Below, one piece after another: positions 45,813 through 54,318 of a stretch of DNA of 64,000 nucleotides. The DNA is from JANPPS01 sp965246835 (GTDB lineage: Bacteria; Pseudomonadota; Alphaproteobacteria; Acetobacterales; Acetobacteraceae). The stretch covers positions 744,001 through 808,000 of the forward strand of contig CBDFFQ010000001.1 in assembly GCA_965246835.1 (NCBI GenBank). The letters are read 5' to 3'. The number at the start of each line of letters is the position of its first letter. The stretch's first letter is position 1. Made by a program: the position numbers and the translations under genes. The notes below the pieces were generated by a model. The model worked only from the letters and a program-made list of their open reading frames with translations. It ran no database searches and was not told the DNA's origin.

Positions 45813-47384
45813 TCAGGCGGACAGCGCCGCCGGTTCCGTCCGCGCGCGCTTGACCAGCAGCTTGTTCAGCGCGTGCACATAGGCGCGGGCGCTCGCCACG
45901 ATCGTGTCGGTGTCCGCCCCCTGCCCGTCCACCATCTTGCCCCCTTCCTCGAGGCGCACGGTCGTCTTGGCCTGCGCGTCCGTCCCCTCCGTCACGGCAC
46001 CGACGGAGAACAGCAGCAGCCGCGCCTCATGCGGGAACAGCGCGCGGATGGCGTTGAATGTCGCATCCACGGGCCCGTCGCCCATGGCCTCGGCGGCGCG
46101 GACAGTGCCGTCGATCTCGAGTTCCAGGGCGGCTTTGGCCGGGCCGCGGGAGCCCGCATGGATGTCGAGCGACACGAAGCGGATCGCGTCATGTCCGCGC
46201 CCGACCTCGTCGTCCACCAGCGCCACCAGGTCGTCGTCGTAGACCACCTTCTTGCGGTCGGCGAGGTCCTTGAAGCGTCGGAACGCGTCGTTCAGTTGGT
46301 TGTCCCCGATCGTGCCGTAGCCGAGCGCGTTCAGCTTGTCCCGGAACGCCGCGCGGCCGGAATGCTTGCCCATCACCAGGCTGGACTTGGTCCAGCCCAC
46401 GCTCTCCGGCGTCATGATCTCATACGTGCCGGCATTCTTGAGCATGCCGTCCTGGTGGATGCCGCTTTCATGGGCGAAGGCGTTGCGGCCCACGATCGCC
46501 TTGTTCGGCTGCACGTCGAAGCCCGTAATGGTGCTCAGCAGCTTGCTGACCCGCAGGATGCGCGTGGTCTCGATCGCGTGGGTGTAGGGCGCGACGTCGG
46601 GCCGGGTGCGGATGGCCATCACCGCCTCCTCCAGCGCCGCGTTGCCCGCGCGTTCGCCGATACCGTTGATGGTGCACTCCACCTGCCGCGCACCCGCAGC
46701 CAGCGCCGCCATGGTGTTGGCGACGGCCAGGCCCAGATCGTTGTGGTTATGGGTGCTGAGCACCACCGCGTCGGCACCGGGCACCCGCTCCCGCAGCATG
46801 GTGAAGATGCGGGTCATGTCCTCCGGCACCGCATAACCCACGGTGTCCGGCACGTTGATGGTGGTCGCACCCGCCTTGATCGCGGCCTCCACGCAGCGGC
46901 ACAGGAAGTCCGGATCGGTGCGGCTGCCGTCTTCGGCGGACCATTCCACGTCATCGGCGTGTTGACGCGCCAGCGTCACGCTGTCGATCGTGAGCTGCAG
47001 CACCTGCTCCGGCTCCATGCGCAGCTTGTATTTCATATGCAGCGGGCTGGTGCTGAGGAACACGTGGATGCGCTTGCGTTCCGCGGGCTTCAGCGCCTCG
47101 GCCGCGCGCAGGATGTCGGCCTGCCCGGTACGCGCCAGGCCGCAGATCACGGGGCCTTTCACGTGGCGGGCGATGGATTGCACGCTTTCGAAATCGCCCG
47201 GCGAGGCGATCGGGAATCCGGCCTCCATCACGTCCACCCCCAGCTCCGCCAAAGCCTCCGCCATGCGGAGCTTTTCGGCGAGGTTCATGGAGAAGCCCGG
47301 CGACTGCTCGCCGTCGCGCAACGTGGTGTCGAAGATGATGACGCGGTTCGCGTCCATCTGGCCGAAATTCGGATGGTTGATCAT
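45813..47384 (-). CDS. leuA: 2-isopropylmalate synthase
   Basis: This 523-residue enzyme condenses acetyl-CoA and 2-oxoisovalerate, the first step of leucine synthesis. The TIM barrel starts VIIFDTTLRDGEQSPGFSMN. It has the metal-site histidines in LSTHNHNDLGLAVANTMAAL and the block ECTINGIGERAGNAALEEAV. The communication region holds NAFAHESGIHQDGMLKNAGT. The C-terminal LeuA dimer domain (about 390-510) binds leucine for feedback inhibition. AGGA precedes the ATG. A leader peptide rich in Leu and Ile and competing hairpins lie upstream, pointing to attenuation. Confidence 0.97.
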   Translation of the reverse strand: MINHPNFGQMDANRVIIFDTTLRDGEQSPGFSMNLAEKLRMAEALAELGVDVMEAGFPIASPGDFESVQSIARHVKGPVICGLARTGQADILRAAEALKPAERKRIHVFLSTSPLHMKYKLRMEPEQVLQLTIDSVTLARQHADDVEWSAEDGSRTDPDFLCRCVEAAIKAGATTINVPDTVGYAVPEDMTRIFTMLRERVPGADAVVLSTHNHNDLGLAVANTMAALAAGARQVECTINGIGERAGNAALEEAVMAIRTRPDVAPYTHAIETTRILRVSKLLSTITGFDVQPNKAIVGRNAFAHESGIHQDGMLKNAGTYEIMTPESVGWTKSSLVMGKHSGRAAFRDKLNALGYGTIGDNQLNDAFRRFKDLADRKKVVYDDDLVALVDDEVGRGHDAIRFVSLDIHAGSRGPAKAALELEIDGTVRAAEAMGDGPVDATFNAIRALFPHEARLLLFSVGAVTEGTDAQAKTTVRLEEGGKMVDGQGADTDTIVASARAYVHALNKLLVKRARTEPAALSA

Positions 47385-47417
47385 GGCGTGTCCTGAGAAG
47401 GAGGGTCCGGCTATCCG

Positions 47418-47475
47418 TCAGGGGTGAACCCCTGAGCGTGGCCGGCACTGATCAGCCCGGCGGAGCGCTCAGGGG
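47418..47475 (-). promoter_or_regulatory. leuA attenuator-like RNA with mutually exclusive hairpins
   Basis: On the minus strand three segments follow each other. A (47475-47466) is CCCCTGAGCG and contains the leader-peptide stop. B (47438-47429) is CGCTCAGGGG. C (47424-47418) is CCCCTGA. A pairs with B over 10 bp, and B pairs with C over 7 bp with a TTCA loop; both cannot form together. A ribosome at the leader stop would cover A and free B to pair with C. No T-tract follows C, so the terminator form is not classical. Confidence 0.55.
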
Positions 47476-47558
47476 CGGATAAGTCGAAGAATGAGCGCGC
47501 AGCCACGGCCCGGCGCCGAAGCGCTGAGGCAGGACAGAACGGGGCCCATCGGTTCCAT
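47469..47558 (-). CDS. leucine leader peptide of leuA (29 aa)
   Basis: A short frame begins with ATG at 47558 and reads MEPMGPVLSCLSASAP, then GRGCALILRLIRP, stop. The last third is loaded with Leu and Ile codons (CTC ATT CTT CGA CTT ATC), the layout of a leader peptide that senses charged tRNA-Leu. Its stop lies inside the first segment of the competing hairpins, 85 nt before leuA. The Shine-Dalgarno sequence is weak (AGGTGAG, rather far). An ATG three codons in is an alternative start. Confidence 0.5.
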   Translation of the reverse strand: MEPMGPVLSCLSASAPGRGCALILRLIRP

Positions 47559-47636
47559 GACAGGAACGGTAACTCACCTGCCGGCCCGGAGCAACCTGAC
47601 TTTCGCCAGGCGGGCCGCTCTGATACAGCGCGCCGG

Positions 47637-48743
47637 ATGCAGCGGAACTCGGAGAATCTCGGGCTCGACCTGGTGCGGGCGGGCGCGATCCTGGCCGTGC
47701 TGGTCAGCCATACGACGCTGTGGTGGTGGGCGGATGGCGAGGCCGTCAACGTCCGCGCGGCGTTCATCGGGCGCGCCGGGGTCGAAACTTTCTTTTCGCT
47801 GAGCGGCTTCCTGATCGGCGGTATCTTGCTCCGCCAGGGCGAGGCCGGCTTTGGATTTGCCGCGCTCGGCCGGTTCTGGACGCGGCGGTGGATGCGCACG
47901 CTCCCGGCCTATTGGGTGCTGTTGCTGTTCCTCAACTGGTGGTTCGCCCGTTCGGACTGGCCGTCCTTCGTGTTTTTACAGAACTTCCGCCCGCGCGAGC
48001 TCTGGACGCCGTTGACGCCACACACCTGGTCGTTGGTGCTGGAAGAATGGTTCTACCTGTTCGTGCCGCTGCTGTTCCTGGCGGCGCTGCCGGCGTTCGG
48101 GCGGCGCTGGGCGATGCCGGCGGTGTGTATGGCGGTCATCGTGGGGTGCACGGCCGGGCGCTTCCTCCTAGACCCCGCGCCGCACCCGTTTTGGGGGCCG
48201 GAGCCGCATTTGAATCCGATCGTGCGGCTGGATTGCGCCGCATGGGGCGTGCTGGCGGCGTGCTGGGTGCGCCGGGCGCCGCTGTCGCGCGGGAGGGCGT
48301 GGGCGCTGCTGCTGGCCGGAGCCGGGTTCATGCTGCTGCTGGGGCAGGTCTGGACGATGGCGTTCCAGCCCGGCCGGCTGGCGGCGTGGGGCTACCAGCA
48401 TTGGCATACGATCTATGGCAACGATCATGTCGCGATGGAGGAATTCGCCGCCGCCGGCATCGTGTTGGGGCTTCATCGCCTCCTGCCAGGCGGCCCGGCA
48501 CTGTTGGCCTGGCCGGTGCATGCCGCCGCCCGGCTGTCCTATGCCCTCTATCTGGTGCATGTGCCGGTGCTGTATCTGCTGCGGGGTGCTGGGTATCAGG
48601 ATGTGGGATGGCTGGCGCAGGCCGGGTTCGGGGCGGCGATCCTGGGCGCGGCGTTGCTGATCCGGTATGGGGTGGAGCGGCCGGTGCTGGCGTTGCGGGA
48701 CCGCTTGGCGCCGGACCGGCGGCCCGCGCTGGCTATCGGATGA
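47637..48743 (+). CDS. acyltransferase family 3 membrane protein
   Basis: This is a 368-residue inner-membrane O-acyltransferase of the OafA type with about ten hydrophobic helices. It begins NLGLDLVRAGAILAVLVSHT, which carries the catalytic His near the end of TM1. ETFFSLSGFLIGGILLRQ and TPHTWSLVLEEWFYLFVPLL are family signatures, and SYALYLVHVPVLYLLRG is the last conserved block. Members acetylate or succinylate surface glycans; the target is unknown. The last 11 nt overlap the VTT-DUF2142 gene on the other strand. It is divergent from leuA. Confidence 0.9.
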   Translation: MQRNSENLGLDLVRAGAILAVLVSHTTLWWWADGEAVNVRAAFIGRAGVETFFSLSGFLIGGILLRQGEAGFGFAALGRFWTRRWMRTLPAYWVLLLFLNWWFARSDWPSFVFLQNFRPRELWTPLTPHTWSLVLEEWFYLFVPLLFLAALPAFGRRWAMPAVCMAVIVGCTAGRFLLDPAPHPFWGPEPHLNPIVRLDCAAWGVLAACWVRRAPLSRGRAWALLLAGAGFMLLLGQVWTMAFQPGRLAAWGYQHWHTIYGNDHVAMEEFAAAGIVLGLHRLLPGGPALLAWPVHAAARLSYALYLVHVPVLYLLRGAGYQDVGWLAQAGFGAAILGAALLIRYGVERPVLALRDRLAPDRRPALAIG

Positions 48744-50904
48744 AGTAAGTCACCGCCAGCAAGGGCGGGATCGCCACCAGCCCGGCCGCGGCCGCCACGA
48801 CCGGCACCGCCATCAACGCCACCCGCAGCGCCGCCGGACCGGCCAGCAAGCGCGGCAACGCGAAGGCCAGCAGCGGGATGACGGGCAGCCAGTAGCGCCC
48901 GGACGGCCCCTCGATCCGCGGCGCACCCACTTGGCTCCAGCCCAGATATTGCGACTGATAGATGCCGATCACCACACAAGCGGCGGCAAGCCAGCACAGC
49001 GCGATGCCGGCGGGGCCAACGCGGGTGGCGGGCTGCCGGGCCAGGATGTCGGCCCCGATCGCCGCCGCCACCGCCACCGCCCAGGTGACGTAGAGCCAAT
49101 CCTGCAATGGCAGGTCCAGCCAGCCCAACACGCCGACCATCTGCTGCAAGAGCCAGCTATCACCCGCGATCGTATCGACCACCAACGTCACGATCCGCGC
49201 CGGCTCCGCCCACAGCACCTGCAGCTGCGCCCGCGCATCCGGCCCGTGGAACACGGTGGTGGGATCATAGGGCCAGAGCGGGCCCGGCGTGTAGTCCGGC
49301 AGGTAGGACGGCGCCGAGATCCGCGCCAGCACATAGGCCGTCCATGCCAGTGACGGCAGCGCGATAACAGCCATTGCCGCGGCCCGGGTCCGCCACGGCC
49401 GGCTCCCCTCCCCCGTCAAAGGCAGCACCGCCAGCACCGCCAGCCCGGCATAGGGGATCTTCACCAGCGCCACCGCCGCCAAGGCGAGGACCCCGGCCCA
49501 GAACGCGATATCCCTGCCCGGCCGGCGCGGGATGGTCATCAACGCCACGCCGAGGGCGGCCATGGCGATGATCTGCCCGTCCTGGTTCATCGACGCGCCG
49601 AGCGACACCGTCATCGGCACCGACAGCACGCAGAACAGCATCGCCTGCCCCCGCCGCGCGACCAGCAGCGCCAAAAATCCCATGAGGGCGAAGCTTAGCG
49701 CGTTCACCAGCCGCCCGGCGGTCAGTGCCTGAAACGGCGACGCGCCCAGTGCCTTGGCCGCGCCGAGCCCGATGGCACCGGGGACGTAGAACACGGGCGC
49801 ATAGATCGCGAGGGGCGAGATTTCGACGAAGATGCGCGTGCCGGTCCATGCCACGGCGCGCCGGGCCATCCAGTCGGCGCCGGAGATGGCGCGCACGGGC
49901 CCCGGGATCGGCAGGAAAGCGGCGTGCACGCTGGCCACGTCCACCTTCACCCCGGCCGCCACCCGCACCGACCCGTCCCGCGCCACGGCCCGGCCGCGAT
50001 AGCCGGCGATGTGCCCGTCCAGCAGCGCTTGCACCCGGAACACATGCGCCGATTCGTCCGCGACCTGGCCGGGCGGCGTCAGCACTGCGAGCGTGATGGC
50101 GAGCGGCACCGCCGTCGCGAGGAACGCGAGCGGCAACACCAGGCGCAGGGTGCTCGGCTGCATGGTGGGCAGGCGGAACCGGGTCACGGCGCCCGGCAGG
50201 AAGCCGCACGCCGCCAGCAGCTTGCCGCTGCGCCAGATGAGCAGCCCCGTCGCCACCACTCCGAGCCCCAGCAGCGCCAGCCGCAGCGGCGAGCCGCCCT
50301 GCGACACCGCCGCAACCCCCTCCCCGGCCAGGGCGCCCACAGCAACATAGCCCAGCAGCGCCGGCAGCGCGGCCAGGGTGCCGAGCAAGTAATCCACGGC
50401 CCGCACCTGCGTGAGGCCCAGCGCGTAGCTGGTGATGGCGAACGGCATGATCGGCGACACGCGCAGCAGGCACACGAATCGCCAGCCGTCGCGCTGCACC
50501 GCGCGATCGAGTTCCGCCCAGCGGCTGCCGGGGCGGGATTGCAGCCGCCGCTCGATCCAGGGCCGCAGCAAAGAGCGCGCGAGGCGGAAGGCGATCCAAC
50601 CGCCGATCAGCGTGCCGGACGCGGCCACGCCGAAGCCGAGCCCCAGCCCGAACACCGCCCCCGCCGTGATGCCGAGCAAAGACGCCGGGACGATGCCGAC
50701 CAGCGCCACGATGGTCTGCGCCACGATGAACACCGCGAGCCCGGCGGGACCGCTCTGCCGGGCCAGTTCCGCCACATGCTCCGCCCATCGCGCGGTGGCG
50801 GTCAGCCCGACCCGCGCCAGCACGAAGCCGCCCAGCACCACCGCCAACACCGCCAGCCCAAGCGCGAGCCGCGCCTCCGGCCGGTCCCGCAACCGCATGC
50901 TCAC
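48733..50904 (-). CDS. fusion of a VTT/SNARE-associated domain and a DUF2142 membrane domain
   Basis: This is a 723-residue polytopic membrane protein. Residues about 1-235 are a TVP38/TMEM64-type VTT (SNARE_assoc) domain. It has ASLLGITAGAVFGLGLGFGV and the signature LLRVSPIMPFAITSYALGLT, a family linked to lipid scrambling or export. Residues about 250-723 are a DUF2142 domain with the opening TPPGQVADESAHVFRVQALL and eight or more helices. DUF2142 proteins resemble GT-C glycosyltransferases, with the D-E pair in the first loop. The fusion suggests glycosylation of a lipid carrier that the same protein helps to flip, which is inference. It overlaps the GT2 gene by 4 nt. Confidence 0.85.
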   Translation of the reverse strand: MSMRLRDRPEARLALGLAVLAVVLGGFVLARVGLTATARWAEHVAELARQSGPAGLAVFIVAQTIVALVGIVPASLLGITAGAVFGLGLGFGVAASGTLIGGWIAFRLARSLLRPWIERRLQSRPGSRWAELDRAVQRDGWRFVCLLRVSPIMPFAITSYALGLTQVRAVDYLLGTLAALPALLGYVAVGALAGEGVAAVSQGGSPLRLALLGLGVVATGLLIWRSGKLLAACGFLPGAVTRFRLPTMQPSTLRLVLPLAFLATAVPLAITLAVLTPPGQVADESAHVFRVQALLDGHIAGYRGRAVARDGSVRVAAGVKVDVASVHAAFLPIPGPVRAISGADWMARRAVAWTGTRIFVEISPLAIYAPVFYVPGAIGLGAAKALGASPFQALTAGRLVNALSFALMGFLALLVARRGQAMLFCVLSVPMTVSLGASMNQDGQIIAMAALGVALMTIPRRPGRDIAFWAGVLALAAVALVKIPYAGLAVLAVLPLTGEGSRPWRTRAAAMAVIALPSLAWTAYVLARISAPSYLPDYTPGPLWPYDPTTVFHGPDARAQLQVLWAEPARIVTLVVDTIAGDSWLLQQMVGVLGWLDLPLQDWLYVTWAVAVAAAIGADILARQPATRVGPAGIALCWLAAACVVIGIYQSQYLGWSQVGAPRIEGPSGRYWLPVIPLLAFALPRLLAGPAALRVALMAVPVVAAAAGLVAIPPLLAVTYFIR

Positions 50905-51665
50905 GCGCCCAGCCGCCCGTCCGTCCCATCTGCGAACAACGGCGAGCGTTTCAGCCCGGCGCGATGCAGGACCAGCGCCGCCGAGGTGCCGAGCACGCCG
51001 AAACCATAGGTGACGCTGCGGCGGAAGTTGATGCTGGACGCTTCCTCGAAATAGCGCGTCGGGCAGGAGATCTCGCCGATCGCGAACCCGGCATGGATCG
51101 CCTGCGCCAGCATCTGGTTGTCGAACACGAAGTCTTCCGAGCAGCGCAACAGCGGCAACGTCTCGAGCACCTTGCGGCTCCAGGCGCGATAGCCGGAGTG
51201 GTATTCGGACAATTTCTGCCGGACCAGAATATTCTGCACGGCCGTCAGCCCGCGATTGGCGATGTATTTATACAGCGGCATCCCACCCGCCAGCGCGCCG
51301 TTGCCCAGGATGCGGGACGCCAGCACCGCGTCGTAATGGCCGGAGGCGATCATGGACGCCATCGCGGTCACGAGGCGGGGGGAATACTGGTAGTCCGGAT
51401 GCAGCATCACCACGATGTCCGCCCCCCGCGCAAGGGCGGCGGTGTAGCAGGTCTTCTGGTTGCCGCCATAGCCGCGGTTCCGGTCATGCCGGATGGTGTG
51501 CAGACCGAGGTTGCGGGACAGCGCCGCCGTCTCGTCCCGGCTGTGGTCGTCGGTGAGGATGATGTCATCCACGACGTCCCGCGGGATCTCCGCCACCGTG
51601 CGCTCGATGGTCAGGGCGGCGTTGTAGGCCGGCAGCACGACCGCAACTTTTTGGCCGAGGATCAA
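50901..51665 (-). CDS. GT2-family glycosyltransferase (polyprenyl-phosphate type)
   Basis: This is a 254-residue GT-A glycosyltransferase. VAVVLPAYNAALTIERTVAE opens the fold, DDIILTDDHSRDETAALSRN binds the nucleotide, and DIVVMLHPDYQYSPRLVTAM carries the DxD-like metal motif. KLSEYHSGYRAWSRKVLETL with SEDFVFDNQMLAQA is the acceptor side. The architecture resembles dolichol- or undecaprenyl-phosphate sugar transferases without membrane helices. It is co-translated with the VTT-DUF2142 protein, so it probably supplies a lipid-linked sugar that the latter uses. Confidence 0.88.
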   Translation of the reverse strand: MILGQKVAVVLPAYNAALTIERTVAEIPRDVVDDIILTDDHSRDETAALSRNLGLHTIRHDRNRGYGGNQKTCYTAALARGADIVVMLHPDYQYSPRLVTAMASMIASGHYDAVLASRILGNGALAGGMPLYKYIANRGLTAVQNILVRQKLSEYHSGYRAWSRKVLETLPLLRCSEDFVFDNQMLAQAIHAGFAIGEISCPTRYFEEASSINFRRSVTYGFGVLGTSAALVLHRAGLKRSPLFADGTDGRLGA

Positions 51666-51697
51666 TGGGTGCTTCCGTCATCGGTTGAACGCGGCCG

Positions 51698-51732
51698 CCC
51701 CCTCTCCCTTCGGAAGAGGGTTGGGGTGAGGG
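51698..51732. repeat. REP-like hairpin repeat, copy 2
   Basis: CCCCCTCTCCCTTC, GGAAGAGGG, then TTGGGGTGAGGGAGG: a near copy of the element at 10677-10711 with compensating stem changes. Outer arms CGCGGCC and GGCCGCG extend the palindrome. It lies between ilvD and the GT2 gene, both on the minus strand. Confidence 0.7.
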
Positions 51733-51803
51733 AGGCCGCGTAAGCTAGACGTTCTGAGCGGTGCCGGGTTCCTGCCGGACCGGCGCGCCGGGAGGCTTCC
51801 CGA

Positions 51804-53528
51804 TTAGATGTCCGCGTAGCAATGCGTCTCCGCCGCCCCGCCCGGGTTGGTGACGGCGCCCAGATGCGCGGGCCCCACGGTCTGCGCATATTTCCAGATG
51901 GCGCCACTGTTGTAGTCGGTCCCGCGCGGCGTCCAGGCGGCCCGGCGCTCGGCCAGCTCGGTCTCGGACAGCAGAACCTCCATCGTGCCGGCCTCCGCGT
52001 CCATGCGGATGCGGTCGCCGTTCCGCAGCAGCGCGATCGGGCCGCCCACCGCGGCCTCGGGCCCCACATGCCCCACGCAGAAGCCGCGCGTGGCGCCGGA
52101 GAAGCGGCCATCGGTGATCAGCGCCACCTGCTCGCCCATGCCCTGGCCATAGATCGCGCTGGTGGTGCTCAGCATCTCGCGCATCCCCGGGCCGCCCTTG
52201 GGGCCCTCGTAGCGGATCACGATCACATCCCCGGCTTTGTAGGCACGGTCCTGCACCGCCTGAAACGCCTCTTCCTCGCTGTCGAAGCACAGTGCCGTGC
52301 CCTCGAAATGCAGCGTCTTCATGCCGGCGATTTTCACGATGCCGCCCTCGGGTGCCAGGTTGCCCTTCAGGCCCACCACGCCACCCGTGGCGCTGATCGG
52401 GTTCGACACCTGATAGATCACGTCCTGATCCCTCGGGAACACCACGCCCTCGAGGTTTTCCGCGATGGTCTTGCCCGTGACCGTCAGGCAATCGCCATGC
52501 AGCAGCCCGCCATCCAGCAGCGCCTTCAGGATCACCGGGATGCCGCCCACGCGATGCACGTCCAGCGCCACGTATTTACCACCGGGCTTGAGGTCGGCGA
52601 TGTAGGGGGTGCGGCGCATGATGGCCAGCACATCCTCCATCGTGAAGCGCAGCCCGGCCTCATGCGCCATCGCCGGCAGATGCAGCCCGGCATTGGTGCT
52701 GCCGCCCGTGGCCGCGACCACCACCGCCGCGTTCTCCAGCGCCTTCATCGTCACGATATCCCGTGGCCGCAATCCGCTTTCGATCAGCGCCATCACCGCC
52801 CGCCCACTCTCGGCGGCCCAGCGATCGCGGTCCTCATACGGCGCCGGGGCGCCTGCGGAGCCCGGGACGGCCAGGCCGATCGCCTCGCTCACCATCGCCA
52901 TCGTGTTGGCGGTGAACTGCCCGCCGCACGCCCCGGCGGAGGGGCAGGCCACGATCTCGAGGTCATGCAGCTCGGCATCGGTCATCTTGCCGCCGGAGTG
53001 CTGGCCCACGGCCTCGAACACGTCCACGACCGTCACGTCCCGCCCCTTATAGGTGCCCGGCAGGATGGAGCCGCCATACATGAACACGCTCGGCACATTG
53101 AGGCGCAGCATGGCCATCATCATGCCGGGCAAGGATTTGTCGCAGCCGGCGAGCCCCACCAGCGCGTCATAGCAATGGCCGCGCATGGTCAGCTCGACGC
53201 TATCGGCGATCACCTCCCGCGAGACGAGCGAGGACTTCATGCCCTGGTGCCCCATGGCGATGCCGTCCGTCACGGTGATGGTGGTGAACTCCCGCGGCGT
53301 GCCCCCGGCCTCGATCACGCCGCGCTTCACGGACTGCGCCTGCCGGCTCAGGGCGATGTTGCAGGGCGCGGCCTCGTTCCAGCAGGTTGCGACGCCCACG
53401 AAGGGCTGGTTGATCTCGTCTTCCGTCAGGCCCATCGCGTAGTAATAGCTGCGATGCGGCGCACGGCCCGGCCCCTCGGTCACGTGGCGCGACGGCATGC
53501 GGGACTTGTCCCAACGCTTCTTCAGCAT
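51804..53528 (-). CDS. ilvD: dihydroxy-acid dehydratase
   Basis: This 574-residue iron-sulphur enzyme dehydrates 2,3-dihydroxy-3-methyl acids in isoleucine, valine and pantothenate synthesis. The cluster cysteines are in VGVATCWNEAAPCNIAL, LVGLAGCDKSLPGMMMAMLR and CPSAGACGGQFTANTMAM. The C-terminal catalytic region has ITDGRFSGATRGFCVGHVGP. GGAGGATCC precedes the ATG closely. The gene stands alone between valS/mazEF and the glycosyltransferase unit. It shares a pathway with leuA but is 4 kb away. Confidence 0.97.
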   Translation of the reverse strand: MLKKRWDKSRMPSRHVTEGPGRAPHRSYYYAMGLTEDEINQPFVGVATCWNEAAPCNIALSRQAQSVKRGVIEAGGTPREFTTITVTDGIAMGHQGMKSSLVSREVIADSVELTMRGHCYDALVGLAGCDKSLPGMMMAMLRLNVPSVFMYGGSILPGTYKGRDVTVVDVFEAVGQHSGGKMTDAELHDLEIVACPSAGACGGQFTANTMAMVSEAIGLAVPGSAGAPAPYEDRDRWAAESGRAVMALIESGLRPRDIVTMKALENAAVVVAATGGSTNAGLHLPAMAHEAGLRFTMEDVLAIMRRTPYIADLKPGGKYVALDVHRVGGIPVILKALLDGGLLHGDCLTVTGKTIAENLEGVVFPRDQDVIYQVSNPISATGGVVGLKGNLAPEGGIVKIAGMKTLHFEGTALCFDSEEEAFQAVQDRAYKAGDVIVIRYEGPKGGPGMREMLSTTSAIYGQGMGEQVALITDGRFSGATRGFCVGHVGPEAAVGGPIALLRNGDRIRMDAEAGTMEVLLSETELAERRAAWTPRGTDYNSGAIWKYAQTVGPAHLGAVTNPGGAAETHCYADI

Positions 53529-53661
53529 GGCGGATCCTCCGGCTTCGATGCGGCCCGACGTAGAGCAGGCGCGCCAGGCCGTCCAGACTAGCCGGCGGCT
53601 TCGGCTCGGTGCAGGTTGCTCGCAGTCTCCGCGCTGCCCTGCTCTGCGGGCTGCAGGGAAA

Positions 53662-54000
53662 TCACCCGATCAGTGCCCGCAACTTGGCCCGTATCTCGGC
53701 CAACTCCGATGCGAGAACGCGCCCTTTCTTCGTTGCCTGCCGCATTCGCCAGTCCAGCGACTTGACGTGATCTGCCAGGGCCACGCTGGTCGGCGTGCCC
53801 GCCAATAGGACCTCGAAGCTGTAGCCTTTGATGCGCGTCGTTACAGGACAGCACACCATCAGACCCGTCTTGCCGTTATACCCAGCCGGGCTCAGCACGA
53901 TTGCGGGCCGATGCCCCGCCTGCTCCCGCCCCGCTTGAGGATCGAAGTGGAGCCATACGATATCTCCAGCCTCGGGAACGTACGAAGGTGGCGCTACCAG
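53662..54000 (-). CDS. mazF: MazF/PemK-type endoribonuclease toxin, non-standard start
   Basis: This is a 112-residue toxin of a type II toxin-antitoxin pair. The conserved sequence runs VPEAGDIVWLHFDPQAGREQ, AGHRPAIVLSPAGYNGKTGL, MVCCPVTTRIKGYSFEV, ending in an SLDWR segment (about residue 83) that is normal for the family. The frame has no ATG, GTG or TTG before residue 34. The only near-start codon upstream of the fold is CTG at 54000, which overlaps the end of mazE. Initiation by CTG after coupled translation, with GGGG about 8 nt upstream, is the simplest reading. A shorter protein from the GTG at 53898 would lack half the fold. Confidence 0.8.
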   Translation of the reverse strand: MVAPPSYVPEAGDIVWLHFDPQAGREQAGHRPAIVLSPAGYNGKTGLMVCCPVTTRIKGYSFEVLLAGTPTSVALADHVKSLDWRMRQATKKGRVLASELAEIRAKLRALIG

Positions 54001-54242
54001 AACTCGACCCCGACCGGCGCGCCAGTATCGATGTCGTCATGCAAATTGTCTGGGGTGATTCCAGCAATCAACGTTTCGATAGTGTATTCCTGAGCGGGCG
54101 GCCTGACGGGCTCGATGATGATGCAACCGCCTTCCTCGCGGATATCAATAACATGATCGACCGACAGCCCCGCCGCCTCCATCAACGCCGATGGGATGCG
54201 CACGGAGGCGCTGTTTCCCCACTTCTTCACCTGCGATTGCAT
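53994..54242 (-). CDS. mazE: MazE-type AbrB-fold antitoxin
   Basis: This is an 82-residue antitoxin. The SpoVT/AbrB domain is MQSQVKKWGNSASVRIPSAL, then MEAAGLSVDHVIDIREEGGC, which binds the operator. The C-terminal half (AQEYTIETLIAGITPDNLHD) wraps the toxin. GAGGT stands upstream of the ATG. Antitoxin first, toxin second and overlapping, is the standard order, and the pair probably represses its own promoter. It lies 77 nt downstream of valS on the same strand. Confidence 0.92.
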   Translation of the reverse strand: MQSQVKKWGNSASVRIPSALMEAAGLSVDHVIDIREEGGCIIIEPVRPPAQEYTIETLIAGITPDNLHDDIDTGAPVGVEFW

Positions 54243-54318
54243 GGATGACCTCTACAGCAGCGCGCTTTGGATACACAATGTATCGACAAATGTCAACGTC
54301 ATGCGGTGGCACGCACCT

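Noticed and set aside
47411..47899. A 162-codon minus-strand frame upstream of leuA
   Set aside because: It runs antisense to the acyltransferase start and has Ser/Arg/Pro shadow composition. The 29-codon leader frame is a better reading of this region.
49265..50929. A 554-codon minus-strand frame
   Set aside because: Another frame of the VTT-DUF2142 gene, made of Gly/Ala/Arg runs. The real frame has membrane helices and family signatures.
51822..53591. A 589-codon plus-strand frame
   Set aside because: It is antisense to ilvD with no recognisable domain; shadow.
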